From positions 1 to 64,000 of the forward strand of contig NZ_JABMJG010000001.1 of assembly GCF_013376045.1 (NCBI RefSeq): a stretch of DNA of 64,000 nucleotides, read 5' to 3'. How positions within the stretch are numbered: position 1 is the first letter of the stretch; the number at the start of each line of letters is the position of its first letter. Origin of the DNA: Variovorax sp. SG517 (GTDB taxonomy: Bacteria; Pseudomonadota; Gammaproteobacteria; Burkholderiales; Burkholderiaceae_C). The notes beneath the pieces are model-generated. The model had not been told where the DNA came from and searched no databases. It was given only the letters and a program-made list of their open reading frames with translations. Below are positions 45,601-53,341 of the stretch, piece after piece. A program made the translations under genes and the position numbers.

Positions 45601-45708
45601 GGCGCGAGCATCTATGCGGAGCTGGGCAAGCTGTGGTCGTCGGGCGGCAGCGTGCGCACCCGCAGCAACGGCATCGAAGGCAGCGTGGGCGTGAGGGTTC
45701 GCTGGTAG
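42610..45708 (+). CDS. type V autotransporter with Gly-rich passenger
   Basis: A 1032-residue classical (type Va) autotransporter. It has an extended signal peptide region (MNKIFRTLWNPARGTWV) with a hydrophobic core ending near residue 52. An extremely glycine-rich passenger (about 52-440, repeated GGAGGAGG and N-NG-TI-GG units) follows. At about 486 there is a passenger-associated beta-strand repeat (GTLTLSGANVYTGATNVAAGTL region). After a Gly/Ser linker near 690 comes the 12-stranded barrel from about 750, ending in the outer-membrane aromatic RVRW. It would be surface displayed; adhesion or aggregation is the usual role. A segment is nearly identical to autotransporter 2. Confidence 0.9.
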   Translation: MNKIFRTLWNPARGTWVAAPETSRGHARSAKSADFGAFAVAMLLLGAGPAIAAGGAGGQPVGDTSLNAGSGGSNGSGGAGGFNDTSVNASGGTGGSSTDAGPTAGANANIGTFGGATAGTGGAAGAGTNAVGPGAFQGDSGGAGQSQTGDFSNGNGYGGGGGGGFQGSTIGSGVTSSSDSYTGGAGGAGGNGYWAAGGGGAGGYGSILVAPTGNYTASGSSIGGAGGKGGDAFSQGGGGGSGGVGFFLNTTTSGITFTNNGSIAGGAGGAGGSELLPARANASGGGGGAGGNGITLAGSAVSVVNSGTVTAGAGGAGGAAGGGAGGTGTPGSGGDGGIGLQATGASTALTNNGTITGGNGGAGGANSNGGASGANGAGGAGVAGANLAITNSGGISGGLGGDGVTRAAAVEFTGGSNSLTLSTGSVLTGAVAIDSGATASIVAGAGGLNPGNALLLGGTGTFDTNGNDMGWSGPISGAGNLVKSGAGTLTLSGANVYTGATNVAAGTLRAGAVNTLSSASAFTVGTGATLDLAGNSQTIASMANSGTVSLVGSAPGTTLTVTGPWVGNGGTLRLGTALGNSSSASDRLVLSGATAIASGTTNVQVTNLGGLGALTSGNGIEVISAINGATTTAQTTKNAFALSGGHVDAGAYEYRLYAADAAGAGENWYLRSTAAVVVPPATGGGSGTGSGGSSAGGSSGGGAVVTIPTYRAEVPLYAALPEQFRQANLSMLGNMHQRMGDDGGTAIAAPAAPEQSYRQAWARILSTDRTISQAGTVSPTSKGRLTGFQAGTDLWADAHWRAGVYVGELEGDMSVSGFARGIVGYGAGTNNLRSQYLGGYATWKNDSGLYVDGVLQAGRHSYITSPTLSFGSSGKGRSVLASIEVGQSFGIAPGWTIEPQLQLVHQRISLDDGSIAGALVRQNSHSGWLARAGVRVKGEIATSAGLLQPYVRFNVYRSGGGTDTSRFIGPAAYTDIATRTGGTSTELAAGATLQLTQGASIYAELGKLWSSGGSVRTRSNGIEGSVGVRVRW
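44275..44615 (+). repeat. 341-bp inverted repeat, copy A (in autotransporter 1)
   Basis: Read on the plus strand, this segment matches the reverse complement of 49760-50100 without gaps and with about seven mismatches counted by eye; the first 60 bases are identical. It encodes the passenger-to-linker segment from TTLTVTGPWVGNGG through GAGENW. The identity is far higher than in the flanking parts of the two genes, which points to recent gene conversion or a recombination site. Confidence 0.9.
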
Positions 45709-45726
45709 ACCGCAGGAAGGACCGCG

Positions 45727-45770
45727 CATTCAGCCCGGAGGGATGCCACATTCAGCCCGGAGGGGTGCCG
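45727..45770. repeat. 22-bp tandem duplication at the hydrolase 3' end
   Basis: CATTCAGCCCGGAGGGATGCC-A (45727-45748) is followed immediately by a second copy differing at two positions (45749-45770). The second copy contains the stop codon of the minus-strand hydrolase, and the first carries an equivalent stop after it. It looks like a slippage duplication and has no coding effect. Confidence 0.7.
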
Positions 45771-46801
45771 CCCTCCGCGCGCACCGCCTCCACGACCGAC
45801 AGCACCGCCTCGACCACCGCACGCGGGTCGTCGAACTGGATGTCGTGCCCAGCCTTCGGCAGCAGGCGGTGGGCACTTCTCGAGGACCATGCCGCCATCT
45901 CCTCGTGCATCTTTTCCCAGATGGCCTGCACCTGGACACCCTGCTCCGGCGTGATCTGCATTCCCCGCAGCTCCGACCCGGTGTACGGCGCCATCGCCGT
46001 GAGCACCACCAGCGGGCGGCTGCCCAGGTCGCGGAAGGCGCCGGCCTCGGCGAGCACGGCGTCGGTGGCGTCGCCCTCGGCCATCTGCGTGACCATCGAC
46101 TTCGGCGCGAAGGCGCGAACCGCTTGCGCATCGTGTTCCGTCTGATTCGGCGCCTGCGGCAGCAGCGACGGGGCCGCGGCGCGCAGCAGTCCGGTCCATG
46201 CCAGCGACACGGCGATGCGGGAGCGCAGCGAACGTGTTTCCGTCATGAAGGCCGCGACGCGCGCGACCTGGTCCGGATGCGAAGGATCGACAAGGACCAA
46301 CCCCGCGACCTCGGAGCCGAAGTACCTCGTGAAAGTCGTCGCATAGAGGCCGCCCAGCGACTGGCCCACCAGCACGAAAGGCCCCCGCTCGCCCGCGCGC
46401 ATCAACGCCTCGCGAAGGTCCTGCGCCACCTGCTTCGCGCTACGGGGCGCATTGGAAGCGTCGCTCCACATCAGTCCGGCGCGGCTGTACGAGCAGGCGC
46501 GCGTGCGCTGCGCGACGGCCGGCTGCACTGCCGCCCAGCTCAGCGAGCCGTCGATGCTCAGCCCGTCCTCGAACACCACAGTGGGCGAGCCGGCGCCCCG
46601 GCAATCGAGCTGGATCCTCCGGCCGCCGCCGATGTCGACCATCTTCCCCGGCGCGGGAAAGTCCCGCGCCGCGCGATAGCGGCCGTACTGCTCGTACACC
46701 ACGCCCGCGAGGATGGCCAGCGCGGCGACGAGCACGCTCCAGAAGACGATGCGCATCACCAGGGGTTTCAATGAAGGCTTCACTGACCCGGATGGTGCCA
46801 C
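45752..46801 (-). CDS. alpha/beta hydrolase with N-terminal membrane helix
   Basis: A 349-residue alpha/beta hydrolase. An N-terminal hydrophobic helix (MRIVFWSVLVAALAILAGVVY) probably anchors it in the inner membrane or acts as an uncleaved signal. The nucleophile elbow GQSLGG is near residue 147, and the catalytic histidine lies in AGHDIQF near 318. GTG at 46801 has AAAGGG upstream; ATG at 46756 (15 residues shorter) is an alternative. It lies inside the segment bounded by the inverted repeats of the two autotransporters. The substrate is unknown. Confidence 0.82.
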   Translation of the reverse strand: MAPSGSVKPSLKPLVMRIVFWSVLVAALAILAGVVYEQYGRYRAARDFPAPGKMVDIGGGRRIQLDCRGAGSPTVVFEDGLSIDGSLSWAAVQPAVAQRTRACSYSRAGLMWSDASNAPRSAKQVAQDLREALMRAGERGPFVLVGQSLGGLYATTFTRYFGSEVAGLVLVDPSHPDQVARVAAFMTETRSLRSRIAVSLAWTGLLRAAAPSLLPQAPNQTEHDAQAVRAFAPKSMVTQMAEGDATDAVLAEAGAFRDLGSRPLVVLTAMAPYTGSELRGMQITPEQGVQVQAIWEKMHEEMAAWSSRSAHRLLPKAGHDIQFDDPRAVVEAVLSVVEAVRAEGGTPPG

Positions 46802-46832
46802 CGACCGCGCCCTTTCATCACTGCCCTTTTCA

Positions 46833-47636
46833 TCACTGCGCTTTGCGGCGGCCGTCCTTCACCGGCCCCGGAAGAAAGGCGTTGGTGCGCGCGATGTAGT
46901 CGCGGTACGCGGGCCGGCGCTCGCCGATGTCCGCCTCGAGCATGTGCACGCCCGAGACCTTCAGCAGCAGCACGGTCATGAGCAGCGGCGACACGATGCT
47001 CCAGGCGCCGCTCCATCCCGCTCCGCCCATCGCCATCAGCCAGATGCCCCACCAGACGCAGGCTTCGCCGAAGTAGTTCGGGTGCCGCGTGTAGCGCCAC
47101 AGGCCGCGGTCCATCACCTGGCCCGCGCTCTTCGGGTCGGCCTTGAAGCGCGCCATCTGCGCGTCGCCGATGGCCTCGAAGAAGATGCCGAAGAGCGCCA
47201 GCGCCGCGCCCAGTGCATCGAGCAGGCCCATCGGCCGCGCGGCAGCCATGCCGGCGAGGAAAGGCGCGGAAACGATCCACGCCAGCACCGCCTGCAGCGC
47301 GAACACCAGATACAGGCTCTTGAAGCCGTAGTTCGGCTGGTTGCGCGCGCGGATCGCCTGGTAGCGCCGGTCTTCGCCGTGGCCCCAGTTGCGCCAGGTG
47401 ATGTAGAGGCACAGCCGCACCGACCACGCCGCCCCCAGCACCGCCATCCACAGCCCGCGCACCGTCTGCACCGGCAGGAGCGCGAAGTACACGAGGCCCG
47501 CGCCGACGATGAAGACCGACCACATGCGGTCGATCAGGCTCGCGTCATGCCGGGCGAGGCTCGCCAGCCAGGTGAGGAAGGCCAGCGACGCAGTCAGCGC
47601 CAGGCCCGACAGTGCGATTCCCACGAGCGCGCTCAT
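46833..47636 (-). CDS. DUF1295 membrane protein (steroid 5-alpha reductase/ICMT-like)
   Basis: A 267-residue membrane protein with six or seven hydrophobic segments and the DUF1295 signature GLWRYTRHPNYFGEACVWWGIWL near residue 185, plus the C-terminal RPAYRDYIARTNAFLP. Relatives are membrane reductases or isoprenylcysteine methyltransferase-like proteins acting on lipids. It overlaps the preceding small gene by four bases (ATGA) and lies 31 bases before the hydrolase gene, so the three form an operon on the minus strand. Confidence 0.88.
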   Translation of the reverse strand: MSALVGIALSGLALTASLAFLTWLASLARHDASLIDRMWSVFIVGAGLVYFALLPVQTVRGLWMAVLGAAWSVRLCLYITWRNWGHGEDRRYQAIRARNQPNYGFKSLYLVFALQAVLAWIVSAPFLAGMAAARPMGLLDALGAALALFGIFFEAIGDAQMARFKADPKSAGQVMDRGLWRYTRHPNYFGEACVWWGIWLMAMGGAGWSGAWSIVSPLLMTVLLLKVSGVHMLEADIGERRPAYRDYIARTNAFLPGPVKDGRRKAQ

Positions 47637-47806
47637 CCGCGGCGCTCGAAGAGATGGTGGCGTCCCTGCCGGCGCTGCCCGGGGTCGAAGCCGAACAGCC
47701 CGGCGAGCCGGTCCTCAGGCAGGCGGCGAATGCCGTGTAGGACCACGGTGTCGGTCACCAGGCCCCTTTGCATGCGATGAATGGCGAATGCGATGTCCTG
47801 CGACAT
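47633..47806 (-). CDS. small hypothetical protein
   Basis: A 57-residue basic protein (MSQDIAFAIHRMQRGLVTDTVV at the start, FDPGQRRQGRHHLF near the end). It starts with ATG at 47806 and its stop overlaps the DUF1295 start as ATGA. The coupling makes it likely to be translated. I recognise no family. Confidence 0.5.
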   Translation of the reverse strand: MSQDIAFAIHRMQRGLVTDTVVLHGIRRLPEDRLAGLFGFDPGQRRQGRHHLFERRG

Positions 47807-48090
47807 GTGCGGTTTTCTTCTCGTCGGGGGCACGCCGGAGCGCGTGCCATGAGTGTTTCTACGCGGTGGGACGGGTTTTGGATGATGCTTGCGTCGCCAT
47901 TGTGGGCGCACGCGTCCGGTGCCGGGCGCTTCGCACTGGCCCTCGGGGCAATCGACATGCGCTGGCCGATGTTCAAATGCGTCGCCCCTGCCGCGCCGGT
48001 GGGCGGGCAGATCGACTGAACAAGAAGGACATGACATCGTGGACGAGATGCAGGTCCTCCTTCCCGGCCCCATCACTACACTGCGACCCC

Positions 48091-48447
48091 ATGCGTGACC
48101 TCCTCTACTACTCGCTGATGCTCCTGCTCGGATTCGCTTGGTACAGGTTCGGGCAGAACCTGCTTCGAAAGGGGCGCCGTGACGAAAACGACGAACTCAC
48201 CAAGGGACTCGTCGGGCCCGTGGGCCTTCTGGTGACCGGTGGCGTCGCGTGCTATCTCCTCTTCGCGGTGCTGCGCGCGCTGGTCCGCGGCGAGGTGCCT
48301 TGCCTCGGCAAGGCATGCGCAGGGCAGGTCTACACGCTGGCGACGCACGCCGGCGAGTACTGGTCCAACATGTTCTACCTGGTGTGGCTGCTGCTCGCCC
48401 TCGGCTACGCGATATACGTGACGCTGCGGATCTGGTTCCGGGCCTAG
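48091..48447 (+). CDS. small membrane protein, hypothetical
   Basis: A 118-residue protein with three hydrophobic segments (about 3-18, 42-62 and 93-114) separated by a charged RKGRRDENDELTKG loop and a loop containing two cysteines (EVPCLGKACAG). The cysteine pair could form a disulfide on the periplasmic side. No family was recognised. It is divergent from the small gene at 47806, and the 285-base gap between them contains only weak short frames. Confidence 0.6.
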   Translation: MRDLLYYSLMLLLGFAWYRFGQNLLRKGRRDENDELTKGLVGPVGLLVTGGVACYLLFAVLRALVRGEVPCLGKACAGQVYTLATHAGEYWSNMFYLVWLLLALGYAIYVTLRIWFRA

Positions 48448-48483
48448 CGCGAATCGAAGAAAAGCTGCCTGGACATTCGACGT

Positions 48484-48686
48484 GACGGAGGCTGCCTGTG
48501 CGGCTCGGTGCGTTTCGTCGCGCTCGGCGAGCCGCAGGCCGCCGAACGCTTCGATGTGCCGCAGATGGCACGCACGAGTGACGGTTGACGGCTGGCTCGA
48601 CCCGGCGACAAGACCCCGGCGCCGAGCCTGCCAAGGGGCAGCCGACGTTGGTGATCGACGGCGACGCGCCAAACCGCGCCGCCTGA
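48484..48686 (+). pseudogene. decayed GFA-family (glutathione-dependent formaldehyde-activating-like) gene fragment
   Basis: The first frame reads DGGCLCGSVRFVALGEP, which closely matches the zinc-binding N-terminus of GFA-domain proteins (GGCLCGxVRF), but it stops at 48588 after 35 codons and lacks the downstream CxxC half. Further on, a different frame ends plausibly with KGQPTLVIDGDAPNRAA and a stop at 48686. This looks like a deleted and frameshifted remnant next to the inverted autotransporter. It is a short match, so I am only moderately sure. Confidence 0.35.
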
Positions 48687-48693
48687 AAGAGCC

Positions 48694-51600
48694 CTACCAG
48701 AGCACCTTCACGCCCACGCTGGCATTGACGCCGCTGCTGTTGCGCGCATCGCCGCTCATGTCCCACAGCTTGCCCAGCTCGCCATACAGGCTGGTGCTGC
48801 GGCTCAGTTGCCAGGACGTACCCAGCGCCAATTCGCCGCTGCTGCCGCCCGTGCGCGTGGCGATGTCCGCAAAGCCGGCCGGTCCGATGAAGCGCGCCAC
48901 ATCGGTGCCGCCGCCGGAGTGATAGAGGTTCAGCCGCGCATAGGGTTGAAACAGCCCCGCGCTGGTATCGATCTCGCCCTTGACCCGCACGCCGGCACGC
49001 ACGAGCCAGCCGTCGTGGCTGTCCTGGCGGATCAACGCACCGACGATGCCTGTGTCGTCCAGGTTCACGCGCTGGTGCACCAACTGCAGTTGCGGCTCGA
49101 TGGTCCAGCCGGCCGCGATGCCGAAGGACTGTCCCACCTCGACCGAGGCCAGCACGCTGCTGCCCTTGCCGCCGCTGCCCAGGCCCAGCGTGGGCGATGC
49201 GGTGTAGCGGTGGCGGCCGCCCTGCAGCACGCCGTCGACATACAGTCCGCCGTCGTTCTTCCAGGTTCCGTAGACGCCGACGTACTGGTTCTTGAGGTCG
49301 TTGATGCCCACGCCGAGGTCGAGCAGGCCGCTGGCGAAACCATTGACGCGCATGTCGCCGTCGAGCTGCCCCACATAGACACCGGCGCGCCAGTGTGCGT
49401 CGGCCCAGAGGTCGGTGCCGGCCTGGAAGCCGGTGAGCCGGCCCCTGCTGGTCGGGCTCACGGTGCCGGCCTGGCTGGTGGTGCGGTCGGTGCTGATGAC
49501 GCGGCCCCACGCCTGGCGATAGCTCTGGCCGGCGATGGCAGAGCCGGCGTCGTTGGTGGCGGATCGGATGCTGTCGCCCATGCGCAAATGCAGGCTGCCA
49601 AGCATCGACAGGTTGGCCTGTCGGAACTGCTCGGGAAGCACCGCGTAGAGAGGAACCTCGGCACGGTAGGCCGGCACGACAACGCCGCCGCTTGAGCCAC
49701 CGCCCGTTCCCGTTCCACCTCCATCTGTCGGCGGCACGGCCGCGACAGTCGAACGCAGATACCAGTTCTCGCCCGCGCCGGCTGCATCGGCAGCGTACAG
49801 CCGGTACTCGTAGGCGCCGGCATCGACGTGTCCGCCGGACAGCGCGAAGGCGTTCTTCGTCGTCTGCGCGGTGGTCGTCGCACCGTTGATCGCGCTGATG
49901 ACCTCGATGCCATTGCCGCTGGTCAATGCGCCCAGGCCGCCGAGGTTGGTGATCTGCACGTTGGTCGTGCCGCTGGCGATGGCGGTCGCTCCGCTGAGCA
50001 CGAGCCTGTCGCTCGCGCTGCTGCTGTTGCCCAGCGCGGTGCCCAGGCGCAGCGTGCCGCCGTTGCCGACCCACGGGCCGGTGACGGTGAGCGTGGTGCC
50101 TGGCGTCGTGCCGGCGAGGCTCACCGTACCGCTGTTGTTCACGGATGCCAGGGTCTGGCTGTAGCCCGCGAGGTCGAGCGTCGCGCCGTTGGCAACGACC
50201 GTCGCGCTCTTCGAGCTGAAGGTGTTCACTGCGCCAGCGCGCAGGGTTCCTTGCGTCACGGAGGTGGTGCCGCTGTAGCTGTTTGTGCCGGAGAGCGTGA
50301 GCACACCGGCACCGGACTTGACGACGCCGCCCGTGCCAGTGATGGCGCCAGCGTAGGTGCTGTCACCGGCCTGGTTGGCGGTGAGGGTCTGGGCGTTCAG
50401 CGCTACGGTGCCGCCAGTACCGGAAAGGCTGGAGGCGGTGAGGTCCCACGCGCCCAGGTCCAGCGTGCCGCCGTTGACCGTGTAGGCGGTGTTCTGCACG
50501 AAGGCACCAGCGCTGCCGGCCAGCAGCCGGCCGGCCTGCACGACAGTGCCGCCGGTGTACGAGTTGGTTCCGGTCAGCGTCGTGGTGCCCGCGCCCAACT
50601 GTTGGAGGACGCCGCCGCCGCTGATGGCGCCGGCGAAGCCGAAGGCATTCGAATGATTGATGGCCAACGTGGCGTTGTTGACGACATTGCCGGAGATCGA
50701 GCCGGTGGTGCCCCCGTTGCCCAGTTGTAGCGTGCCCGCGGTGATGGTGGTGTCGCCGGCGTAGGTGTTGGCCCCCGTCAGCGCGGTCGTGCCGCTGCCG
50801 ATCTGGTTGACGATGACATTTCCGCCGATTGGCACCGCGAACTCGTAGTTGCTTGCGTTGTGGTTGAAGTTGATCGTCGATTGGCCGGCACTGGAGGTGA
50901 TGCCGCTTGCCGTCACTACACCGGGTGACAGAGCAGCGCTTCCCACCGGAGCACCGATGTTCAAGATCGACACGCCGGTCGCAGAGTTGGACAGGGAGAG
51001 GGGGTTGCCCCCGCTGATGCCCGACCTCAGTGTGGCCCCCTCTGCCACGGTGACCGTCGCAGTCCCTGCACCGCCGATGCTCAAATTGTTGTTGACGCTG
51101 CCGAAAACAGACCCTGGGCCCGTCACGGTCGCGGTGAACATGTCGCCCGCCCTGAAACCGACTTGGACCGTGTTGGCCCCGACGAAACCGCCAGCGGAGA
51201 CTTCGAGCGTGCCGGCATGGTGGTAGTAGCCGCTGGCCCCCGTGAACTGCAGGGCAGAGCCGGTTCCGCTCACCACAACGTCCGTGATGCCCCCGTTCGC
51301 CAGGCCGTTGCCACCCCCCAGGTTGGCATTGGTGCCGAGTGTGATCTTTCCGCCGCCGACCACGTTGATCGCGGTCTGACCCGTGCCCGTGTTCAGATTG
51401 CTCGCCGACAGCGAGGCGCCTTTCCCCACGTTGACGGTGGCCGAGCCCGCGCCGGTGTTCAAGTTGCCCGTGAAGACGGCGGAAGCGCCATCGAGAATGC
51501 TGATCGTGCTCTGCCCCGCCCCGGTCGTGAGGGCAGTGGCTGACAAGGTGGCACCGCTGCCCTGGGCAACCACGGTCCCGGCCGTGTTGGCGGTGGAGCC

Positions 51601-52017
51601 CACTTGGATGGCGGCGGCGGCTTGATAGGTCGCACCCGTCTGGAGGTCCAGCGTGGCCCCGGCAGCCGACCCGATGGTCGTGGCGAACGTGCCGGTATTC
51701 ACGGTCACTTTCGACGAGAGCTGGGGCAACGTCGTCGTGACCGTGATGGCCTTGGTGACGGTGATGGTGGAACTCAGGTCCGGGCTGGCATTGGCGTCGT
51801 TGATGGCCGTGATCAGTTCCGCCTCGGTGGCGGCGGTGAAGGGCGCAGCCTGTGCGGCTCCGCCGGCGGCCAACGCGGCCAATGTCAGGGCCGCACTCGC
51901 AGTGGCGGTACGCCGCGAACCCTGCGCTCTACCAGACCGCGCGGCTCGCACGTTCTCGGCAGTTGCCACACAGGCGCCAAGCGCCGAATTCCACACCGTT
52001 CTGTAACACAAATTCAT
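48694..52017 (-). CDS. type V autotransporter with beta-helical passenger
   Basis: A 1107-residue classical autotransporter. It has an extended signal peptide (MNLCYRTVWNSALGACVATAEN) with cleavage after AAQA near 57. A Thr/Ala/Gly-rich beta-helix passenger follows, with several autotransporter-associated repeats (TTTLTGTNSYTGGTVV, VLTLSGTNSYSGTTSV). After a Gly-rich linker near 765 comes a translocator barrel from about 830 that ends VKVLW. The ATG at 52017 is chosen because it begins the signal region; a 22-residue extension is possible. It faces autotransporter 1 and shares a nearly identical internal segment and a similar barrel with it. Confidence 0.9.
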   Translation of the reverse strand: MNLCYRTVWNSALGACVATAENVRAARSGRAQGSRRTATASAALTLAALAAGGAAQAAPFTAATEAELITAINDANASPDLSSTITVTKAITVTTTLPQLSSKVTVNTGTFATTIGSAAGATLDLQTGATYQAAAAIQVGSTANTAGTVVAQGSGATLSATALTTGAGQSTISILDGASAVFTGNLNTGAGSATVNVGKGASLSASNLNTGTGQTAINVVGGGKITLGTNANLGGGNGLANGGITDVVVSGTGSALQFTGASGYYHHAGTLEVSAGGFVGANTVQVGFRAGDMFTATVTGPGSVFGSVNNNLSIGGAGTATVTVAEGATLRSGISGGNPLSLSNSATGVSILNIGAPVGSAALSPGVVTASGITSSAGQSTINFNHNASNYEFAVPIGGNVIVNQIGSGTTALTGANTYAGDTTITAGTLQLGNGGTTGSISGNVVNNATLAINHSNAFGFAGAISGGGVLQQLGAGTTTLTGTNSYTGGTVVQAGRLLAGSAGAFVQNTAYTVNGGTLDLGAWDLTASSLSGTGGTVALNAQTLTANQAGDSTYAGAITGTGGVVKSGAGVLTLSGTNSYSGTTSVTQGTLRAGAVNTFSSKSATVVANGATLDLAGYSQTLASVNNSGTVSLAGTTPGTTLTVTGPWVGNGGTLRLGTALGNSSSASDRLVLSGATAIASGTTNVQITNLGGLGALTSGNGIEVISAINGATTTAQTTKNAFALSGGHVDAGAYEYRLYAADAAGAGENWYLRSTVAAVPPTDGGGTGTGGGSSGGVVVPAYRAEVPLYAVLPEQFRQANLSMLGSLHLRMGDSIRSATNDAGSAIAGQSYRQAWGRVISTDRTTSQAGTVSPTSRGRLTGFQAGTDLWADAHWRAGVYVGQLDGDMRVNGFASGLLDLGVGINDLKNQYVGVYGTWKNDGGLYVDGVLQGGRHRYTASPTLGLGSGGKGSSVLASVEVGQSFGIAAGWTIEPQLQLVHQRVNLDDTGIVGALIRQDSHDGWLVRAGVRVKGEIDTSAGLFQPYARLNLYHSGGGTDVARFIGPAGFADIATRTGGSSGELALGTSWQLSRSTSLYGELGKLWDMSGDARNSSGVNASVGVKVLW
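49760..50100 (-). repeat. 341-bp inverted repeat, copy B (in autotransporter 2)
   Basis: This is the reverse-complement counterpart of 44275-44615. The two copies are in opposite orientation about 5.1 kb apart, each just upstream of the barrel-coding part of an autotransporter. Recombination between them would exchange the C-terminal translocator regions of the two proteins and flip the genes between. Confidence 0.9.
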
Positions 52018-52394
52018 CCGATGATCCTCGTTGTAAAACCAATTTCTCCCAATGAGGAACGCTCGGCTGCCGCTCTCTTGCATTACTTTTCATATTACAT
52101 ATGAAACAAAATGAATCACACGGACTACAGCGGTTTCCTGCCTGCACTGCGGGTCTTTCGGACGAAGGCTGAAGAAGCGATAGCGAAACTCAAATAGCCG
52201 CACCCAGGCCCTCGACGAAACAGCTTGCATCGTCGGCCGGTATGCTCGACGACTCGTCGCAGTCGATCCGGAAGAACTGCCCAGCGCAAGTTCAGGCCAC
52301 GGACTCCTGCCGCGACCAACCGTTCGCAGCACCTGTGCCGGACGGCCAGGAACAAGGCCCCTTCCCGGCCACTACCAAGAGACACGCCCCGAAC
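52018..52394. other. intergenic region between autotransporter 2 and the EamA gene
   Basis: This is a 377-base divergent gap. The part next to autotransporter 2 (about 52085-52115) is AT-rich (TTACTTTTCATATTACATATG) and probably holds its promoter. In-frame codons upstream of the EamA start reach back to 52242 but lack family similarity. No other gene or RNA was recognised. Confidence 0.3.
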
Positions 52395-53288
52395 ATGCAA
52401 CCGACCGGAACCCTGCGCGGCATCGCCGCGATGCTGATGGCCTGTGCCTTCTTCGCCTGCATGGACGCCGTGCTGAAGAACCTGTCCAGCCACTACCCGC
52501 CGGTGCAGGTGATGGCGCTGCGCGGCCTCACTGCCCTGCCCCTGGTGTGCCTGTACACCTTGTGGCGGCGTGAGACGGCCGGCGTGTTCAACCGGCGCCT
52601 GCGCTGGCCCCTGCACCTGCTGCGCACCGCGCTGAACATGACGATGCTCGTGCTCTTCGTGCACGGCCTGAAGACCCTGGGCCTGGCCGAGGCCTACACG
52701 CTGACCTTCATCGCTCCGCTGCTGATGGTGCTGATCGCCGTGCCGATGCTGGGCGAGTCGGTCCAGCCGCGGCACTGGATCGCCATCGGGCTGGGCTTCG
52801 CCGGTGTGGTGATCGCGCTGCGGCCCGAGCAGGGGGCCTTCCTCTCGACGGGTGCACTGGCGATCCTGGTGGCCGCGGCCTGCTATGCGCTGTCGAACAT
52901 GCTGGGCCGGCTCATCAGCCGCACAGAGCCGAGCGCCTCGCTGGTGTTCTGGACCACGTTCGGCATGGCCGTGGGCGGCACCCTGGCGTCGGCGCCGCAT
53001 TGGGTGCCCATCCAGCCGCAGCACATGTGGCTGCTCGCGGGCCTGGCCATCAGCGGCTTCCTGGGCCAGGCGGCCATCGCCGAGGCCTTCCGCCATGGCC
53101 AGGCCGCCGCCATCGCTCCCTTCGAATACAGCGCCCTCGCCTGGGCGCTCCTGTTCGACTGGGTGTTCTGGCAGGCCGCGCCCGATGCATGGACGCTGGG
53201 CGGCGGAGCGTTGATCGTGGCCAGTGGACTGTGGCTGGCGCGAAGCGAGGCGCCGAAGGCTGCACGGGAAAAGCAGCAGGCGGCCTGA
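52395..53288 (+). CDS. EamA/DMT-family transporter
   Basis: A 297-residue drug/metabolite transporter. About ten hydrophobic helices are arranged as two EamA repeats (first from GIAAMLMACAFFACMDAVLKNL, second from LAILVAAACYALSNMLGRL). The RGLTALPLV and FEYSALAWALLFDW segments are typical of S-adenosylmethionine- or RhaT-type exporters. The ATG at 52395 begins the first helix at a normal distance. Transport specificity is unknown. Confidence 0.87.
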   Translation: MQPTGTLRGIAAMLMACAFFACMDAVLKNLSSHYPPVQVMALRGLTALPLVCLYTLWRRETAGVFNRRLRWPLHLLRTALNMTMLVLFVHGLKTLGLAEAYTLTFIAPLLMVLIAVPMLGESVQPRHWIAIGLGFAGVVIALRPEQGAFLSTGALAILVAAACYALSNMLGRLISRTEPSASLVFWTTFGMAVGGTLASAPHWVPIQPQHMWLLAGLAISGFLGQAAIAEAFRHGQAAAIAPFEYSALAWALLFDWVFWQAAPDAWTLGGGALIVASGLWLARSEAPKAAREKQQAA

Positions 53289-53341
53289 ACCGCGGCGAAG
53301 CACGCCTGCGAAGCCACAGGCGGCCGCAGCCTCTCCCCCGT

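Noticed and set aside
47849..48019. Small plus-strand frame in the gap before the small membrane protein
   Set aside because: It has no ribosome site and no similarity, and overlaps promoter space between divergent genes.
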